From Candidatus Roizmanbacteria bacterium CG22_combo_CG10-13_8_21_14_all_34_12 (GTDB taxonomy: Bacteria > Patescibacteriota > Microgenomatia > UBA1406 > GWC2-37-13), in assembly GCA_002786595.1 (NCBI GenBank), contig PCTC01000060.1, positions 1 to 17,590 of the forward strand: a stretch of DNA of 17,590 nt. The letters are read 5' to 3'. The notes under the pieces were generated by a model. It ran no database searches. It was not told where the DNA came from and worked only from the letters and a program-made list of their open reading frames with translations. The first letter of the stretch is position 1; each line of letters begins with the position of its first letter. The translations under genes were made by a program, and so were the position numbers. This document shows, piece after piece, positions 1-8,774 of the stretch.

Positions 1-438
1 ACTTCTTTTGAGTTTTCGCCAAAAGGGATAAAGACAAAGAAGACAGAGTTAGGGACGACCACAATTGGGTTGGAAAAAAAAGATTTAATAAAAGAGGATT
101 TTAAGGTTTTATCAACGAATAAAGAAATAATTCAGATTGAAACTATCACTAATAAATTTTCGAAAAAAGAATTTAATATTCAATCAAAGAATCAGTTTGA
201 ATTCAGGTTAAACACTTTTAACTTTCCTGGATGGGAAGCACGACTGGATGGCAAAGAAATTAAAATAAATAACAACAATGACTACAAATTAATCACAGTG
301 CTTGTTCCTGAAGGTAATCACAATCTGTCTTTTATTTTCAAAAATACTTTGGTACGAAACATTGGAAATGTTATTTCATTCATAACTATTACTTTTATAT
401 TATTATTTTTTATAAGAAGATGCTCAAAAAATTCTTAA
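1..438 (+). CDS. C-terminal part of a YfhO/GT-C-like membrane protein (5' truncated by window edge)
   Basis: The frame is open from base 1, so this is the last 145 residues of a longer gene; the TTG at 70 is probably an internal Leu codon. What is seen: a beta-rich segment containing FNFPGWEARLDGKEI, followed by a strand-like stretch ending in VPEGNHNLSFIF, one hydrophobic helix near the end and a basic tail (FFIRR). The pattern 'PGW....DG...........VP.G.H...F.F' is typical of the extracytoplasmic C-terminal domain of YfhO-like and related GT-C membrane proteins. The catalytic half lies outside the window, so the reaction is unknown. The last 19 bases overlap the next gene, which suggests co-transcription and translational coupling. 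Confidence 0.72.
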   Translation, partial: TSFEFSPKGIKTKKTELGTTTIGLEKKDLIKEDFKVLSTNKEIIQIETITNKFSKKEFNIQSKNQFEFRLNTFNFPGWEARLDGKEIKINNNNDYKLITVLVPEGNHNLSFIFKNTLVRNIGNVISFITITFILLFFIRRCSKNS

Positions 439-1913
439 AGTTAATTAATAGCGATATTTTTTTCTTTTCACTGCTATTTTTACTGGTTCTTATTTTGTTT
501 AAAAACGCTTTTTCCATGCAATTCTTTCGAGATGACTTTTTCTTTTTAAAAATAAGCGACGCAAAATCATTCTCTGATTTTATCAATTTTTTTTCACCAA
601 TAAGAACTTATTCCTATAAGCCATTAGCGTCAGAGGTATTTTATTTTTTCCTAATATCTATCGGTAAAAATATTTTCATTGGTCATTTACTTGTTTTTTC
701 CGTTTATTTTATCGGTCTTTATTATTTGAAAAAAACGATAATGCTTCTGACAAATAATAATTTATTTTCAAGACTGACAGTCTTTTTTTATGCTATTAGC
801 TTCATTCACGTATTCCAATTATTTTTATTTGCCACATTCCAGGAAGTTATGCTTTTTACTTGCATAGTCCTTTCTTTTTACTATTATCAAAAAAATAAAA
901 CATTATTAAACTTACTGTTTTTTTTAGTGGCTTTATTATCAAAAGAGACTGCAATATTATTTATAGTTTTTTTAACAGCATTTGAGTTTGTTTGTAAAAA
1001 AAATACTTTCATTAAAAAATTTCCTTCGCTTGTAGCAAATATTATTTTGGCAGCTATTTTTTTGTTCGTATATAAATACAGTCTCAGTCATGTTACATTA
1101 CTTGACAACTACAAGCTTCACTTCAATAATCCAAAACTAATCGTCAATAATTCAATGTGGTATTTTTTATGGTCATTAGGATTTCCAAATTTTTTATCGG
1201 ATGTCTTTAGAAGTTTTCCATTTCGACCTTTGCCTGATTTTTGGAAGGCCTTTGCTTCTCCTGAATTTAAAATATATTTCTATAGCCTTATTACTTACTA
1301 TTTAGTTTTTTTCGTTTCCATATCAATATATATTGTTAAAAATGCTTATAAAATAGTAAAAGTCTTTAGAGATTTCTCTTATTCTTTGGTGAGTTTTTTT
1401 ATTTTTTTAGGTCCAATATTGCTTTTTTCTCATAAATGGATGGATAGGTTGACGCTACCTTTAATCTTTATAATTTTGTTGAAATCATATTTTGTTTTTT
1501 TGTTTATTTCATCAAAAGAAAAATTATTCAAAATTTTTGCTTTTATCATAATTTTCTTATTTATTTTTTGGAATTTTTTTGGTATTAAAGTCCATGAATC
1601 TTCAAGTGGATACAATATATTGAATAAAATTTCTAAAAATGCCAGTATTTATTTTTATCGCAATAAAAATGAAATATTAAAACATAAATATTTATTTTTT
1701 TATGACCCAATTTATAAAGGAAAATTGATAAAACCTTGGGGTGGATCAGAAAAATTGGCAAATGTATTTTGGGGCCAGTATTTTGTTTCCTATTATTTTC
1801 CAAACAGCAATATAACCGCCTTATATAATTTTGAAAACAAAATAATCCCCTCAGATTCTTTTGTAGCTACTTCTAGTGAAATTTTATTATTTAATATTAG
1901 TCAACTCAAATAA
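420..1913 (+). CDS. GT-C-like polytopic membrane glycosyltransferase
   Basis: 497 residues, very hydrophobic, with about ten predicted membrane segments. After the first helix comes a periplasmic-type loop with an acidic pair (FFRDDFFFL, D38-D39) and then YSYKPLASEVFYFF (about 64-77). This is the arrangement of GT-C enzymes: a catalytic acidic residue in the first outer loop and a 'KP/PL' stretch before helix 2. A C-terminal soluble part follows the last helix (about residues 395-497). The ATG at 420 lies inside the end of the upstream gene, preceded by a weak AAGAAG. I place it in the broad GT39/PMT-like group; sugar and acceptor are unknown. It could be a mannosyltransferase, an arabinosyltransferase-like enzyme or a flippase-like relative. 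Its stop codon lies inside a 23-bp element also found at 4896-4919. Confidence 0.68.
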   Translation: MLKKFLKLINSDIFFFSLLFLLVLILFKNAFSMQFFRDDFFFLKISDAKSFSDFINFFSPIRTYSYKPLASEVFYFFLISIGKNIFIGHLLVFSVYFIGLYYLKKTIMLLTNNNLFSRLTVFFYAISFIHVFQLFLFATFQEVMLFTCIVLSFYYYQKNKTLLNLLFFLVALLSKETAILFIVFLTAFEFVCKKNTFIKKFPSLVANIILAAIFLFVYKYSLSHVTLLDNYKLHFNNPKLIVNNSMWYFLWSLGFPNFLSDVFRSFPFRPLPDFWKAFASPEFKIYFYSLITYYLVFFVSISIYIVKNAYKIVKVFRDFSYSLVSFFIFLGPILLFSHKWMDRLTLPLIFIILLKSYFVFLFISSKEKLFKIFAFIIIFLFIFWNFFGIKVHESSSGYNILNKISKNASIYFYRNKNEILKHKYLFFYDPIYKGKLIKPWGGSEKLANVFWGQYFVSYYFPNSNITALYNFENKIIPSDSFVATSSEILLFNISQLK

Positions 1914-1927
1914 ATAGTAGCGGTTCG
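1905..1927. repeat. Copy A of a dispersed 23/24-bp element
   Basis: The element begins CTCAAATAAATAGTA and ends GCGGTTCG. It matches 4896-4919 with a single missing base. Here it spans the stop codon of the gene ending at 1913 and runs into the 41-bp spacer between two convergent genes. At the other site it is the antisense of codons near the end of the gene at 4884-6398. Confidence 0.7.
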
Positions 1928-1954
1928 TAATGTATCTTAGAAAAAGTTAAATTA

Positions 1955-3193
1955 TTATTTATTTAATACATTAATTGTTAGACTTTCTTTAGAAAGAATA
2001 AGGTAGGCAGTTAAACCATTATAATAATATATCTTTTCTCGAAGATTATCCCTTCCAAGTCCTATTGGTTTAAGGTCGCTTTCTTTTAAAATACATATTA
2101 CTTTCTTTTTTATGCATATGGTTAACGCCTTGTCTCTTATCCAATCATTTTCAATAATATTGATTTTTTTTGTTACAAAATTTTTACCAAATATCGGTAA
2201 ATATTTAATAAAACTTGAAGCATCTTTCGATACATATACAAAATTAAGATTTTTAGCATTTGTTTCTAAAAATTTAGATATTTTTTCCTCAGAAAAACCC
2301 CAATCGCTTGAATTTTTTATATCAAAGTGAAAATAAAAAAGCTCCTGATAAAAAATAAAACCACAAATAATTAATGGCATAATAAACCAAGCTACAGTAG
2401 CCCTTTTACTCATTAAAGATGAATATCCAAAAGCAATAACAAGACCTATGCTATAAAAAATAAACATAGATTTATTAGAAATAATAAGATTACTTGGAGT
2501 AATAAAAAACCATATAAAACCAATTAAAAAAATTTCAAAAATAATTCTTTTAACTTTATTATTACATGGTTCAAATACTAATGTATAAATCCCGTATAGA
2601 AAAATAAGAAACTCAAATAAAAGAAAAAATCCCGTTTTTGGGATTCTTATGAAGGAAGAAGTGTAATCACCGGTAAAATATAGATTTTTAAAATCTATTA
2701 ATCGCAAAATAGCTCCAAAATCATTAATATAGTTGTTCGTTATAAATATTTTATTTTGATAAAGAAAATATCCGCTAATAAATATTAAAAAAAATATAAG
2801 AATATATTTGAGCTTTGATTTATAGAAAAAAAGAAATGAAGAAATACATAAAGAAAGAACAACTAAATAAAAATTTGAATATCGAGAAATAATAAAAATC
2901 CAAGGTGAGTATGTTAGCAATAATCCGGAAAGAAACGACCATGATAAATTCTTTGTAATTCGATATAGAAGAATAAAAGAGAGGGTAGTAAATAAGCTCG
3001 ATATTGCAACAATTATATATCGTAATGAATATGGATCAAAACTTTTTAAAAAAGATAATCGAGTAATTAAATCTATTTCTTCAGGGTTAATGCTATTAGG
3101 GTGGGATGTTACAAGAAAGCCCTTTATCAATAAATTTAAAACGATAATACAAATAGATAGGACTAAAAATTTCTTATTTATTATTTTCTTCAT
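1955..3193 (-). CDS. Divergent GT-C-like membrane protein, apparently lacking part of the first loop and helix 2
   Basis: 412 residues with a short basic N-terminus, a first helix (about 8-28) and about ten hydrophobic segments in all. The position of the usual GT39 'DE' motif holds NPEEIDLITR (36-45). The sequence then passes almost directly to FDPYSLRYI (52-60) and the next helix. Family members in this window carry 30-40 further residues here, including an 'xPLY' segment and membrane helix 2. A C-terminal soluble part of about 100 residues is kept. It follows the gene at 3190-4887 with a 4-bp ATGA overlap, so it is probably the last gene of a three-gene unit starting at 6398. It may be an inactive or altered paralog, or a GT-C-like protein with another role; membership is judged from overall pattern only. 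Confidence 0.6.
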   Translation of the reverse strand: MKKIINKKFLVLSICIIVLNLLIKGFLVTSHPNSINPEEIDLITRLSFLKSFDPYSLRYIIVAISSLFTTLSFILLYRITKNLSWSFLSGLLLTYSPWIFIISRYSNFYLVVLSLCISSFLFFYKSKLKYILIFFLIFISGYFLYQNKIFITNNYINDFGAILRLIDFKNLYFTGDYTSSFIRIPKTGFFLLFEFLIFLYGIYTLVFEPCNNKVKRIIFEIFLIGFIWFFITPSNLIISNKSMFIFYSIGLVIAFGYSSLMSKRATVAWFIMPLIICGFIFYQELFYFHFDIKNSSDWGFSEEKISKFLETNAKNLNFVYVSKDASSFIKYLPIFGKNFVTKKINIIENDWIRDKALTICIKKKVICILKESDLKPIGLGRDNLREKIYYYNGLTAYLILSKESLTINVLNK

Positions 3194-4887
3194 AATTTTA
3201 TAACTATAAAATATAAAATCTCTTTAGGTTCCCCTGTATCGTAAGAAGCCTTACTGGGATACGCATCTTGAAAAAGAACATTATTTTTTACAAATTCAAT
3301 ATTCTTTAAATATTCATCTCTTGTTAAAAATAAAGCAATTTTTTTACCTTTGAATATTTTAGAAGATAATACCATTGGTGTAATTTCATCGTAAAATAAA
3401 AATTTATCAAATCCATTAATTACAAACCATTTATCTTTTTCTATCCATTTTTTTTCTTTGATGTACTTTTCTGGGGAATAGTTGAGAGCTGTCAAAGCAA
3501 ATATCTGAGGTTGATTGGCAGCGATGCGAGAATAAATAAAAATATCATATTTAGAATAGTTATTTTTTATTAATTCGGCAATCTTATTTTCTTTGAAAGC
3601 ATAAACATAATCATATCTGCTTGGATAAACATGAAAGAAATTATTTAAAAATAATATTAATGATATTAGGTATAAAACTGTAAAGATAATAAAAAATAAT
3701 TTTTTTAAACCATCTTTTTTTATTTTTAAAAATACTATAAATAGACCATAGGTAGTCAATATTTCCCAAGTACCCAAACTACCAAGGGCACGTCGAGAAT
3801 CTGGAGCAGTCTCGGTGATAGTTGAAGGAATTGGAGATGCTAAAATCCAAATTAAAAAAAATAGTGTAATTAATTTTTTTTCAAATTCCTTTTTTAAAAA
3901 TAAATCTTTTACTAAAAACATTAGACCAAAATAATAAAAAGGCATCATTACAACAAAAATTGGTGGAAAATAGCTTTGTTGGACAGAATTAGTCTCTCTA
4001 AAGTTTAGTAAATAGTCAAAAGAAAAATGGGATACATAGTTTCCAATGAGTGCAAATGAAAAGAAAGTTGCTTTATTGTGAAGGATTCTTGAGACTAAAT
4101 TATTTTTATCATGGCCTCTAAATTCGTCAATTTCCATAACAGCTCCCTTATTTTGCCCAAATAGCCCAGCTGTCTTGAATTTTAAAACGCTTTCAGAGCC
4201 GTATTGACTAAATATAAAAATACTCGTAATAAAAAGCATTGCTATATAAAAAATAATATGGCGAGATGCTTTTTTAAAATTTAGAAAAGCGAATATAAAC
4301 AAAAAAAACAATAAAATGGGCGCAATTATTCTTGTTAAATGGTAAGTAAAAAGAGAAGCGATTAAAAATATCGTTGCTAAAAAAAAATGAACTAATGATT
4401 TCTTTTTTAAAAACTTAATAGCAAAAAGAAATCCTATTATAATCAACAAATTAGCCAGTATGGGCTCAAGGGCTATTCTTGAAAAAAACAGACTATGAGG
4501 TGAAAAAACCATGAAAAAAGCAGCTAAGAGAGCCCACTTTTTATTATTAAATAATTCTTTAAAGATAAAATATATTACTAAAATGGATAAAACCCCTGAA
4601 AAAATTGCAGTTAATTTTGAAGAAACAATATTCATTCCAAAAATTTTTACAAAAAATGCAGTGAAATAAGTGTAAAGAGGTAATTTATTATCACCAAAAG
4701 CTCTGAAATTAGATGGAAATGATTTACCCCACTCATCTTTACCCGTTTGAGCTATTGACAAAGCGTTATACGCATGACTTCTTTCGTCCCAATCAAATCC
4801 TGGAGGAACTTTATCGATTTGAATAAATCTAAATAAAAAACCAATAATTAAAAAAATTAAAAGAATTATTACAATCTTTTTTTTCAT
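3190..4887 (-). CDS. GT39/PMT-type membrane glycosyltransferase
   Basis: 565 residues. Helix 1 is at about 4-22, followed by a first outer loop with the classic acidic motif (GFDWDERSHAYNAL, D34-E35) and GDNKLPLYTYF (65-75) before helix 2. FSRIALEPIL, further on, matches the Arg-plus-acidic position usual in GT39 proteins. About 10-12 membrane helices are followed by a soluble C-terminal domain (roughly 440-565). Enzymes of this family move a sugar from a polyprenyl-phosphate carrier to a protein, lipid or glycan outside the membrane. Both ends overlap neighbours by 4 bp (ATGA), so it is the middle gene of the 6398-to-1955 unit. No Shine-Dalgarno site is seen; coupling to the upstream stop is likely. 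Donor sugar and acceptor are unknown. Confidence 0.82.
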   Translation of the reverse strand: MKKKIVIILLIFLIIGFLFRFIQIDKVPPGFDWDERSHAYNALSIAQTGKDEWGKSFPSNFRAFGDNKLPLYTYFTAFFVKIFGMNIVSSKLTAIFSGVLSILVIYFIFKELFNNKKWALLAAFFMVFSPHSLFFSRIALEPILANLLIIIGFLFAIKFLKKKSLVHFFLATIFLIASLFTYHLTRIIAPILLFFLFIFAFLNFKKASRHIIFYIAMLFITSIFIFSQYGSESVLKFKTAGLFGQNKGAVMEIDEFRGHDKNNLVSRILHNKATFFSFALIGNYVSHFSFDYLLNFRETNSVQQSYFPPIFVVMMPFYYFGLMFLVKDLFLKKEFEKKLITLFFLIWILASPIPSTITETAPDSRRALGSLGTWEILTTYGLFIVFLKIKKDGLKKLFFIIFTVLYLISLILFLNNFFHVYPSRYDYVYAFKENKIAELIKNNYSKYDIFIYSRIAANQPQIFALTALNYSPEKYIKEKKWIEKDKWFVINGFDKFLFYDEITPMVLSSKIFKGKKIALFLTRDEYLKNIEFVKNNVLFQDAYPSKASYDTGEPKEILYFIVIKL

Positions 4888-6398
4888 TTAACGAGCTCAA
4901 ATAAATAGTACGCGGTTCGATTTTCGGGTTTTTCATACTTTTTAATAAGTTTAATTGGCCAGTTTGTTGGAAAATCTTTTCGCTGTGAAAAAACCACATA
5001 AACCAAATTTTCCTTAAGCTCTTTTTGATTATCTAGCAAAACTTTCTCATCAAGTGGCCAAAAACCGCGAATATTTATTTTATCATCATCTCTCAAGAAG
5101 ACATTTAGAACATCACCAATCAAACCAAAATCTCCCTCAGCTAAAATGATTACTTGTTTTTCTTTTGATTTAACTCTCGCAAATTCCATCATTTCGCGGG
5201 CGCCCCATCCAGCCGTTTCACCTTCTATATATTGGCCTCTATCAATTTCGGGAAATGGAATTAATGAAGGACTGAAATAAAATCCATACGCATAAAAGAA
5301 GGAAATCAATAAAAACATAACTAAGAAAACATACCTGATTAACTTTGACCTCAATTTTGATAATAAATAAGCGGAAAAAATTGTGAGTAAGGTTGCAAAA
5401 AATATTAAATATCTGGGGAAAATTACTCGGGATAAACCGGCGATAGCAAAGTAGGGGGCAATTAACCAAATAGAAAAATAAAGACCCAAGCCTAGGTCAT
5501 TTTTTAGCAACATAACTAAACCAACAATTCCCAATAAGCCGGTCAACCAGCCCATTTCCGAAAAAACATAATTAGGAATTAATTTTAAATTTGGTAAAAG
5601 AACGGCAAAAGGAGCTTTGATAAATTCTGAAAATGGCATAACAAAAGTATTGTTCTTTTGCTCAATATAATGCATAAAAGGGGACAGCCTTTGAATGTTA
5701 TATAGGACCATTGCAATAACAAAAACAAATGTAAACAAAATAAAATAATTTAAAGTTTTTTTAACAATTTCTTTTTTATTTTTATTAAAAATAATAATTG
5801 GTGCTAAAGCAGAAAGCATAATAAACATCCTGACTGACGATTTGGTAAGCATGGCCATTCCAGCCGTTAAACCAAAAAATAATACCAGATCAAGTCTGAG
5901 TGTTCGGACAACTAATATGGAAAAAAATAAAATCCAGATAAATCCAGCGTTAACGGCCGAATCAGCCAAGGCAATCCGGTCATAAAAAAGAAAAAAAGGA
6001 GTAAAGATATATAAAAAGACACCCCAAAAAGCAGTTTTTTTATTAAACAAATAAAATAATAGACTGAATATGCCGGCCAATGAAGCAAAACCAGTAGCTA
6101 CCGAAAACATTCTTCCGCCAAAAAGCAAATTTTGAGGGAATAATTTTAGAAAAGGTATCGTTCCCCAAGTCTGTAGCGGTTGACGGCCATCGGTCAAAGA
6201 TATAAATCTCCATGAGGCGTCATGCCAGGCGATCCTGGCCCAGTGAATATAAATTCCTTCATCAGAAAATATCGGTAATTTATCCAAAAAAATAATTCTG
6301 GAAAGAAAAAATAAAGCAACTAAACCAAATCCCAAGAGAATGTCTTTGAGATTAAAATTTTTTTTAAAGAAAGAAAAAATTTTAGAAACATCAAACAT
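4884..6398 (-). CDS. GT39/PMT-type membrane glycosyltransferase, first gene of a three-gene unit
   Basis: 504 residues. An N-terminal amphipathic stretch precedes helix 1 (about 20-37). The first outer loop holds FSDEGIYIHWARIAW (D46-E47) and DGRQPLQTWGTI (70-81), the GT39 catalytic-loop pattern, and YDRIALADSA follows after the next helices. About ten helices precede a soluble C-terminal domain (about 375-504) that ends in NRTAYYLFELVK. The start ATG (complement of 6396-6398) is only 27 bp from the divergent gene at 6426, and a TATAAT lies on this strand 10 nt upstream of it. The next gene begins inside its stop codon. Its final codons form copy B of the short element also found at 1905-1927. 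Confidence 0.82.
   Translation of the reverse strand: MFDVSKIFSFFKKNFNLKDILLGFGLVALFFLSRIIFLDKLPIFSDEGIYIHWARIAWHDASWRFISLTDGRQPLQTWGTIPFLKLFPQNLLFGGRMFSVATGFASLAGIFSLLFYLFNKKTAFWGVFLYIFTPFFLFYDRIALADSAVNAGFIWILFFSILVVRTLRLDLVLFFGLTAGMAMLTKSSVRMFIMLSALAPIIIFNKNKKEIVKKTLNYFILFTFVFVIAMVLYNIQRLSPFMHYIEQKNNTFVMPFSEFIKAPFAVLLPNLKLIPNYVFSEMGWLTGLLGIVGLVMLLKNDLGLGLYFSIWLIAPYFAIAGLSRVIFPRYLIFFATLLTIFSAYLLSKLRSKLIRYVFLVMFLLISFFYAYGFYFSPSLIPFPEIDRGQYIEGETAGWGAREMMEFARVKSKEKQVIILAEGDFGLIGDVLNVFLRDDDKINIRGFWPLDEKVLLDNQKELKENLVYVVFSQRKDFPTNWPIKLIKKYEKPENRTAYYLFELVK
4896..4919. repeat. Copy B of a dispersed 23/24-bp element
   Basis: The element starts CTCAAATAAATAGTAC and ends GCGGTTCG. It is the complement of the codons for RTAYYLFEL near the end of the glycosyltransferase at 4884-6398. 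It matches 1905-1927 except for one extra base. Confidence 0.7.
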
Positions 6399-6425
6399 AA
6401 TATTGAATATTATATAATAAACAAC
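6399..6425. promoter_or_regulatory. Divergent promoter region with back-to-back -10 elements
   Basis: This 27-bp spacer separates two divergent starts and is pure A+T apart from one G and two C. TATAAT is present on the + strand at 6413-6418 and on the - strand at 6414-6409, so the two hexamers overlap. The + hexamer ends 7 nt before the ATG at 6426, which would give a leaderless transcript; the - hexamer leaves 10 nt. No convincing -35 is seen. The call rests on position and hexamer match only. Confidence 0.4.
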
Positions 6426-6440
6426 ATGAAATATTCAATA
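6401..6440. repeat. Perfect 11-bp inverted repeat across a start codon
   Basis: TATTGAATATT (6401-6411) and AATATTCAATA (6430-6440) are exact reverse complements separated by 18 bp. The spacer holds both -10 hexamers and the ATG at 6426. It could be an operator dyad controlling both divergent genes. A hairpin in the mRNA is less likely if transcription starts at about 6425. Confidence 0.6.
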
Positions 6441-7352
6441 ATTTTACCTGTATATAATGAACAGGAAAACCTAACTTCACTATTCACCCGAGTAAATAAA
6501 GTTCTTCAAAGTTTAAAAAAAGAATATGAAATTATTTTTGTCAATGATGGCTCTCATGATAAAACAAAAGAAATTTTGGAAGATCTACATAAAAAAAATA
6601 ATAATATAAAAGTAATTAATTTTTCCCGGAATTTTGGCCATCAAACAGCGGTAACAGCTGGTCTTGATTTTGCCTCGGGCGATGCAGTGGCAATACTTGA
6701 TGCAGACCTACAGGATCCCCCTGAGATCTTGCCAAAGTTTTTTGCCAAACTGAACGAGGGATATGAGGTCGTTTATGCCATAAGAAAAAAAAGAAAAGAA
6801 AATATTTTTAAAAGAGTTTCCTACAGCCTTTTTTATAAAATACTTCATATGATTGCCAGCGTTGACATTCCTCTTGATAGCGGTGACTTTTGTGTTTTAA
6901 GTCAAAGAATGGTCAAAACCATTAATTCTTTTCCAGAAAGAAATCGATTTATAAGGGGGCTTCGCAGTTGGGCAGGTTTTAAACAAATCGGACTTGAGTA
7001 TGACAGGGACAAACGGTTAGCGGGGACCAGTAAATACGGATTAAAAAAGTTATTTAAATTAGCTTTTGACGGAATCTTTTCATTTTCTTTTATACCCTTA
7101 CAAATAATGTTTGTTTTGGGTTCAACCTCTCTCTTTCTATCTATAATAGGAATCTTTTGGGCTATCTATATGAAGTTTTTTACAACCGCCTATAATCGAG
7201 TTCCTGGTTTTGCCACAACAACCATTCTTATCATGTTTGTTGGCGGACTACAATTGTTTTCCATTGGAATTATGGGCGAATACTTAAGACGAGTTTATGA
7301 TGAAGTAAAACAAAGACCTCAATATATTATCGAATCAAAGATCGGATTTTAA
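6426..7352 (+). CDS. GT2 polyprenyl-phosphate glycosyltransferase (DPM1/GtrB/ArnC-like) with two C-terminal membrane helices
   Basis: 308 residues, the usual length for this family. The N-terminal GT-A fold has SIILPVYNEQENL (4-16), FVNDGSHD (38-45), FSRNFGHQTAVTAG (66-79) and the metal/nucleotide motif DADLQDPP (92-99). FIRGLRSW (175-182) is typical of the same group. Two membrane helices follow (about 225-250 and 262-286). Such enzymes attach a sugar from a nucleotide donor to undecaprenyl or dolichyl phosphate at the inner face, making the lipid donor used by GT-C enzymes such as those encoded on both sides. It is probably a single-gene transcript; its stop codon directly abuts the stop of the convergent gene at 7353 with no base between. 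The sugar (mannose, glucose, GlcNAc or aminoarabinose-type) cannot be told from sequence. Confidence 0.9.
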   Translation: MKYSIILPVYNEQENLTSLFTRVNKVLQSLKKEYEIIFVNDGSHDKTKEILEDLHKKNNNIKVINFSRNFGHQTAVTAGLDFASGDAVAILDADLQDPPEILPKFFAKLNEGYEVVYAIRKKRKENIFKRVSYSLFYKILHMIASVDIPLDSGDFCVLSQRMVKTINSFPERNRFIRGLRSWAGFKQIGLEYDRDKRLAGTSKYGLKKLFKLAFDGIFSFSFIPLQIMFVLGSTSLFLSIIGIFWAIYMKFFTTAYNRVPGFATTTILIMFVGGLQLFSIGIMGEYLRRVYDEVKQRPQYIIESKIGF

Positions 7353-8774
7353 TTATTTTATTATCAAATAATAATCTCCAAATTGACTGCTTTTGCCAAT
7401 TAAATTATTTAAATAATTTGCGTCATTTTTATCTATAACAAAACAACCGTTATTTTTAAAACTCTTGTTAAAACTTTCCGTGTAATAATAAAAATTTATT
7501 TTTTTCCCAAAATAATAAACCATTGAAGGATGATCTCCCCACCATTTGGTTGTTGTGATCAACAATCCAAGTTTATCAAGAATGGCAAAACTTTCCCGGC
7601 TGGTTTTATTGATTAATAAATCGAGTGACTGACATTTATTTTTAGCATAAAGAGAAAGATCATAATAAGGCTCTTGTTTTGAATAATTAATCGCTAAAAC
7701 ATTTTGTTTATATGATTGATTAAATAAAAGTATTGCTAAAAAAATTCCAAAAATTATTTTAAATATTTTGCTGTTAAACTGGTTGATGAATACAACTGCT
7801 AGGAATGCAAATTGAGGAATAGCTGGGTAAAAATACCAGAAGATTTTTGTCTTTGTTAAATTTAAAAAGATAAACCAAAAAAGAAGATAAAAAGAATAAA
7901 AAAAGTATTTAGATGAAATTTTATTTTTGAAAAAATTGATTAAAGTTATTATTCCACCAATGATTCCTAAGTAGAAAAAACGACCCATCTGTTCAGCTGC
8001 TAATGTTATATAAAAAGTTCTTTGACCAAAGTGAAATTCAATTGAAGATGTCACTCTTCTGAAATGTGATTCAATAATATGTTGCCAAAAGAAAGCATTC
8101 CCAAAAACAAAAAACATTGCCACAAACCAAGAAAGTAAAATCAACGACTGAATAAGTATTTTCTTTATTATTTTTTCAAGATTTTTTCTTTCAATTTCTT
8201 TTTTAAAGAATTTGTAAAAATAATAAATAAAAATTAAAGCGATCGGATAAAAACCAATTAAAGACTTACCCATCACCGCTATAAACAAAAAGAAAAGACC
8301 GGCAAAAAAATTGTCAAAAAAAAGTATGTAACCCAACCAGCCCAACAAGATAAAAATATCAAGATTAACGGTCTGGGCTCTTTGCAGAAATAAAGGAGTA
8401 AAGGCGGTGATTGCCACCGTTAACGTCGACAGCCAACGATCTTTCAAAACTCGATTATAAAATATATAAACAAATGCAAGAATAATTGTTGAAACAAAAA
8501 GGCTAAAAAGTCTCGTTGTAATTTCAGGTGTTGAAAAAAATGTTAGTTTGGCAACAAGACCGTAAATGAGAGGTATTAGGGGTGGTTTATCCAACCAGTA
8601 TTGTCCCTGCCAGACCGGCATAAGAAATTTATTTTGTTCAATCATTTCTTTTCCGGTTTGGACGTACAAAGATTCATCCCAATCAAAAAAAGGTGTTGGA
8701 TGAGAGATTAATTTGACTCCGATTAATACAAAAAAAACACTCAAGAAAACAATAATTGGCCAATGTTTTTTCAT
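7353..8774 (-). CDS. ArnT-like GT39/GT83 membrane glycosyltransferase
   Basis: 473 residues. Helix 1 is at about 5-24, and the first loop has FFDWDESLYVQTGKEM (29-44, D33-E34) and YWLDKPPLIPLIYG (59-72), very close to the ArnT/PMT layout where the acidic pair is followed by 'KPPL'. QRAQTVNLDIF matches the later conserved Arg/Asp position. About 10-11 helices are followed by a soluble C-terminus (about 350-473) ending in FGDYYLIIK. ArnT-type enzymes take a sugar from an undecaprenyl carrier to an extracellular acceptor; the acceptor here is unknown, and an LPS role is unlikely if this is a CPR cell. Its ATG overlaps the stop of the upstream gene by 4 bp, so the two are probably one transcript. 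Confidence 0.84.
   Translation of the reverse strand: MKKHWPIIVFLSVFFVLIGVKLISHPTPFFDWDESLYVQTGKEMIEQNKFLMPVWQGQYWLDKPPLIPLIYGLVAKLTFFSTPEITTRLFSLFVSTIILAFVYIFYNRVLKDRWLSTLTVAITAFTPLFLQRAQTVNLDIFILLGWLGYILFFDNFFAGLFFLFIAVMGKSLIGFYPIALIFIYYFYKFFKKEIERKNLEKIIKKILIQSLILLSWFVAMFFVFGNAFFWQHIIESHFRRVTSSIEFHFGQRTFYITLAAEQMGRFFYLGIIGGIITLINFFKNKISSKYFFYSFYLLFWFIFLNLTKTKIFWYFYPAIPQFAFLAVVFINQFNSKIFKIIFGIFLAILLFNQSYKQNVLAINYSKQEPYYDLSLYAKNKCQSLDLLINKTSRESFAILDKLGLLITTTKWWGDHPSMVYYFGKKINFYYYTESFNKSFKNNGCFVIDKNDANYLNNLIGKSSQFGDYYLIIK

Noticed and set aside
70..438. A separate small gene starting at TTG 70
   Set aside because: The frame is open through base 1 and the protein is clearly the C-terminal domain of a larger membrane protein.
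1928..1973. TAATGTAT and ATACATTA as a possible terminator between convergent genes
   Set aside because: The 8-bp arms are separated by 30 A+T-rich bases, with no G+C stem and no U-tract in the right place.
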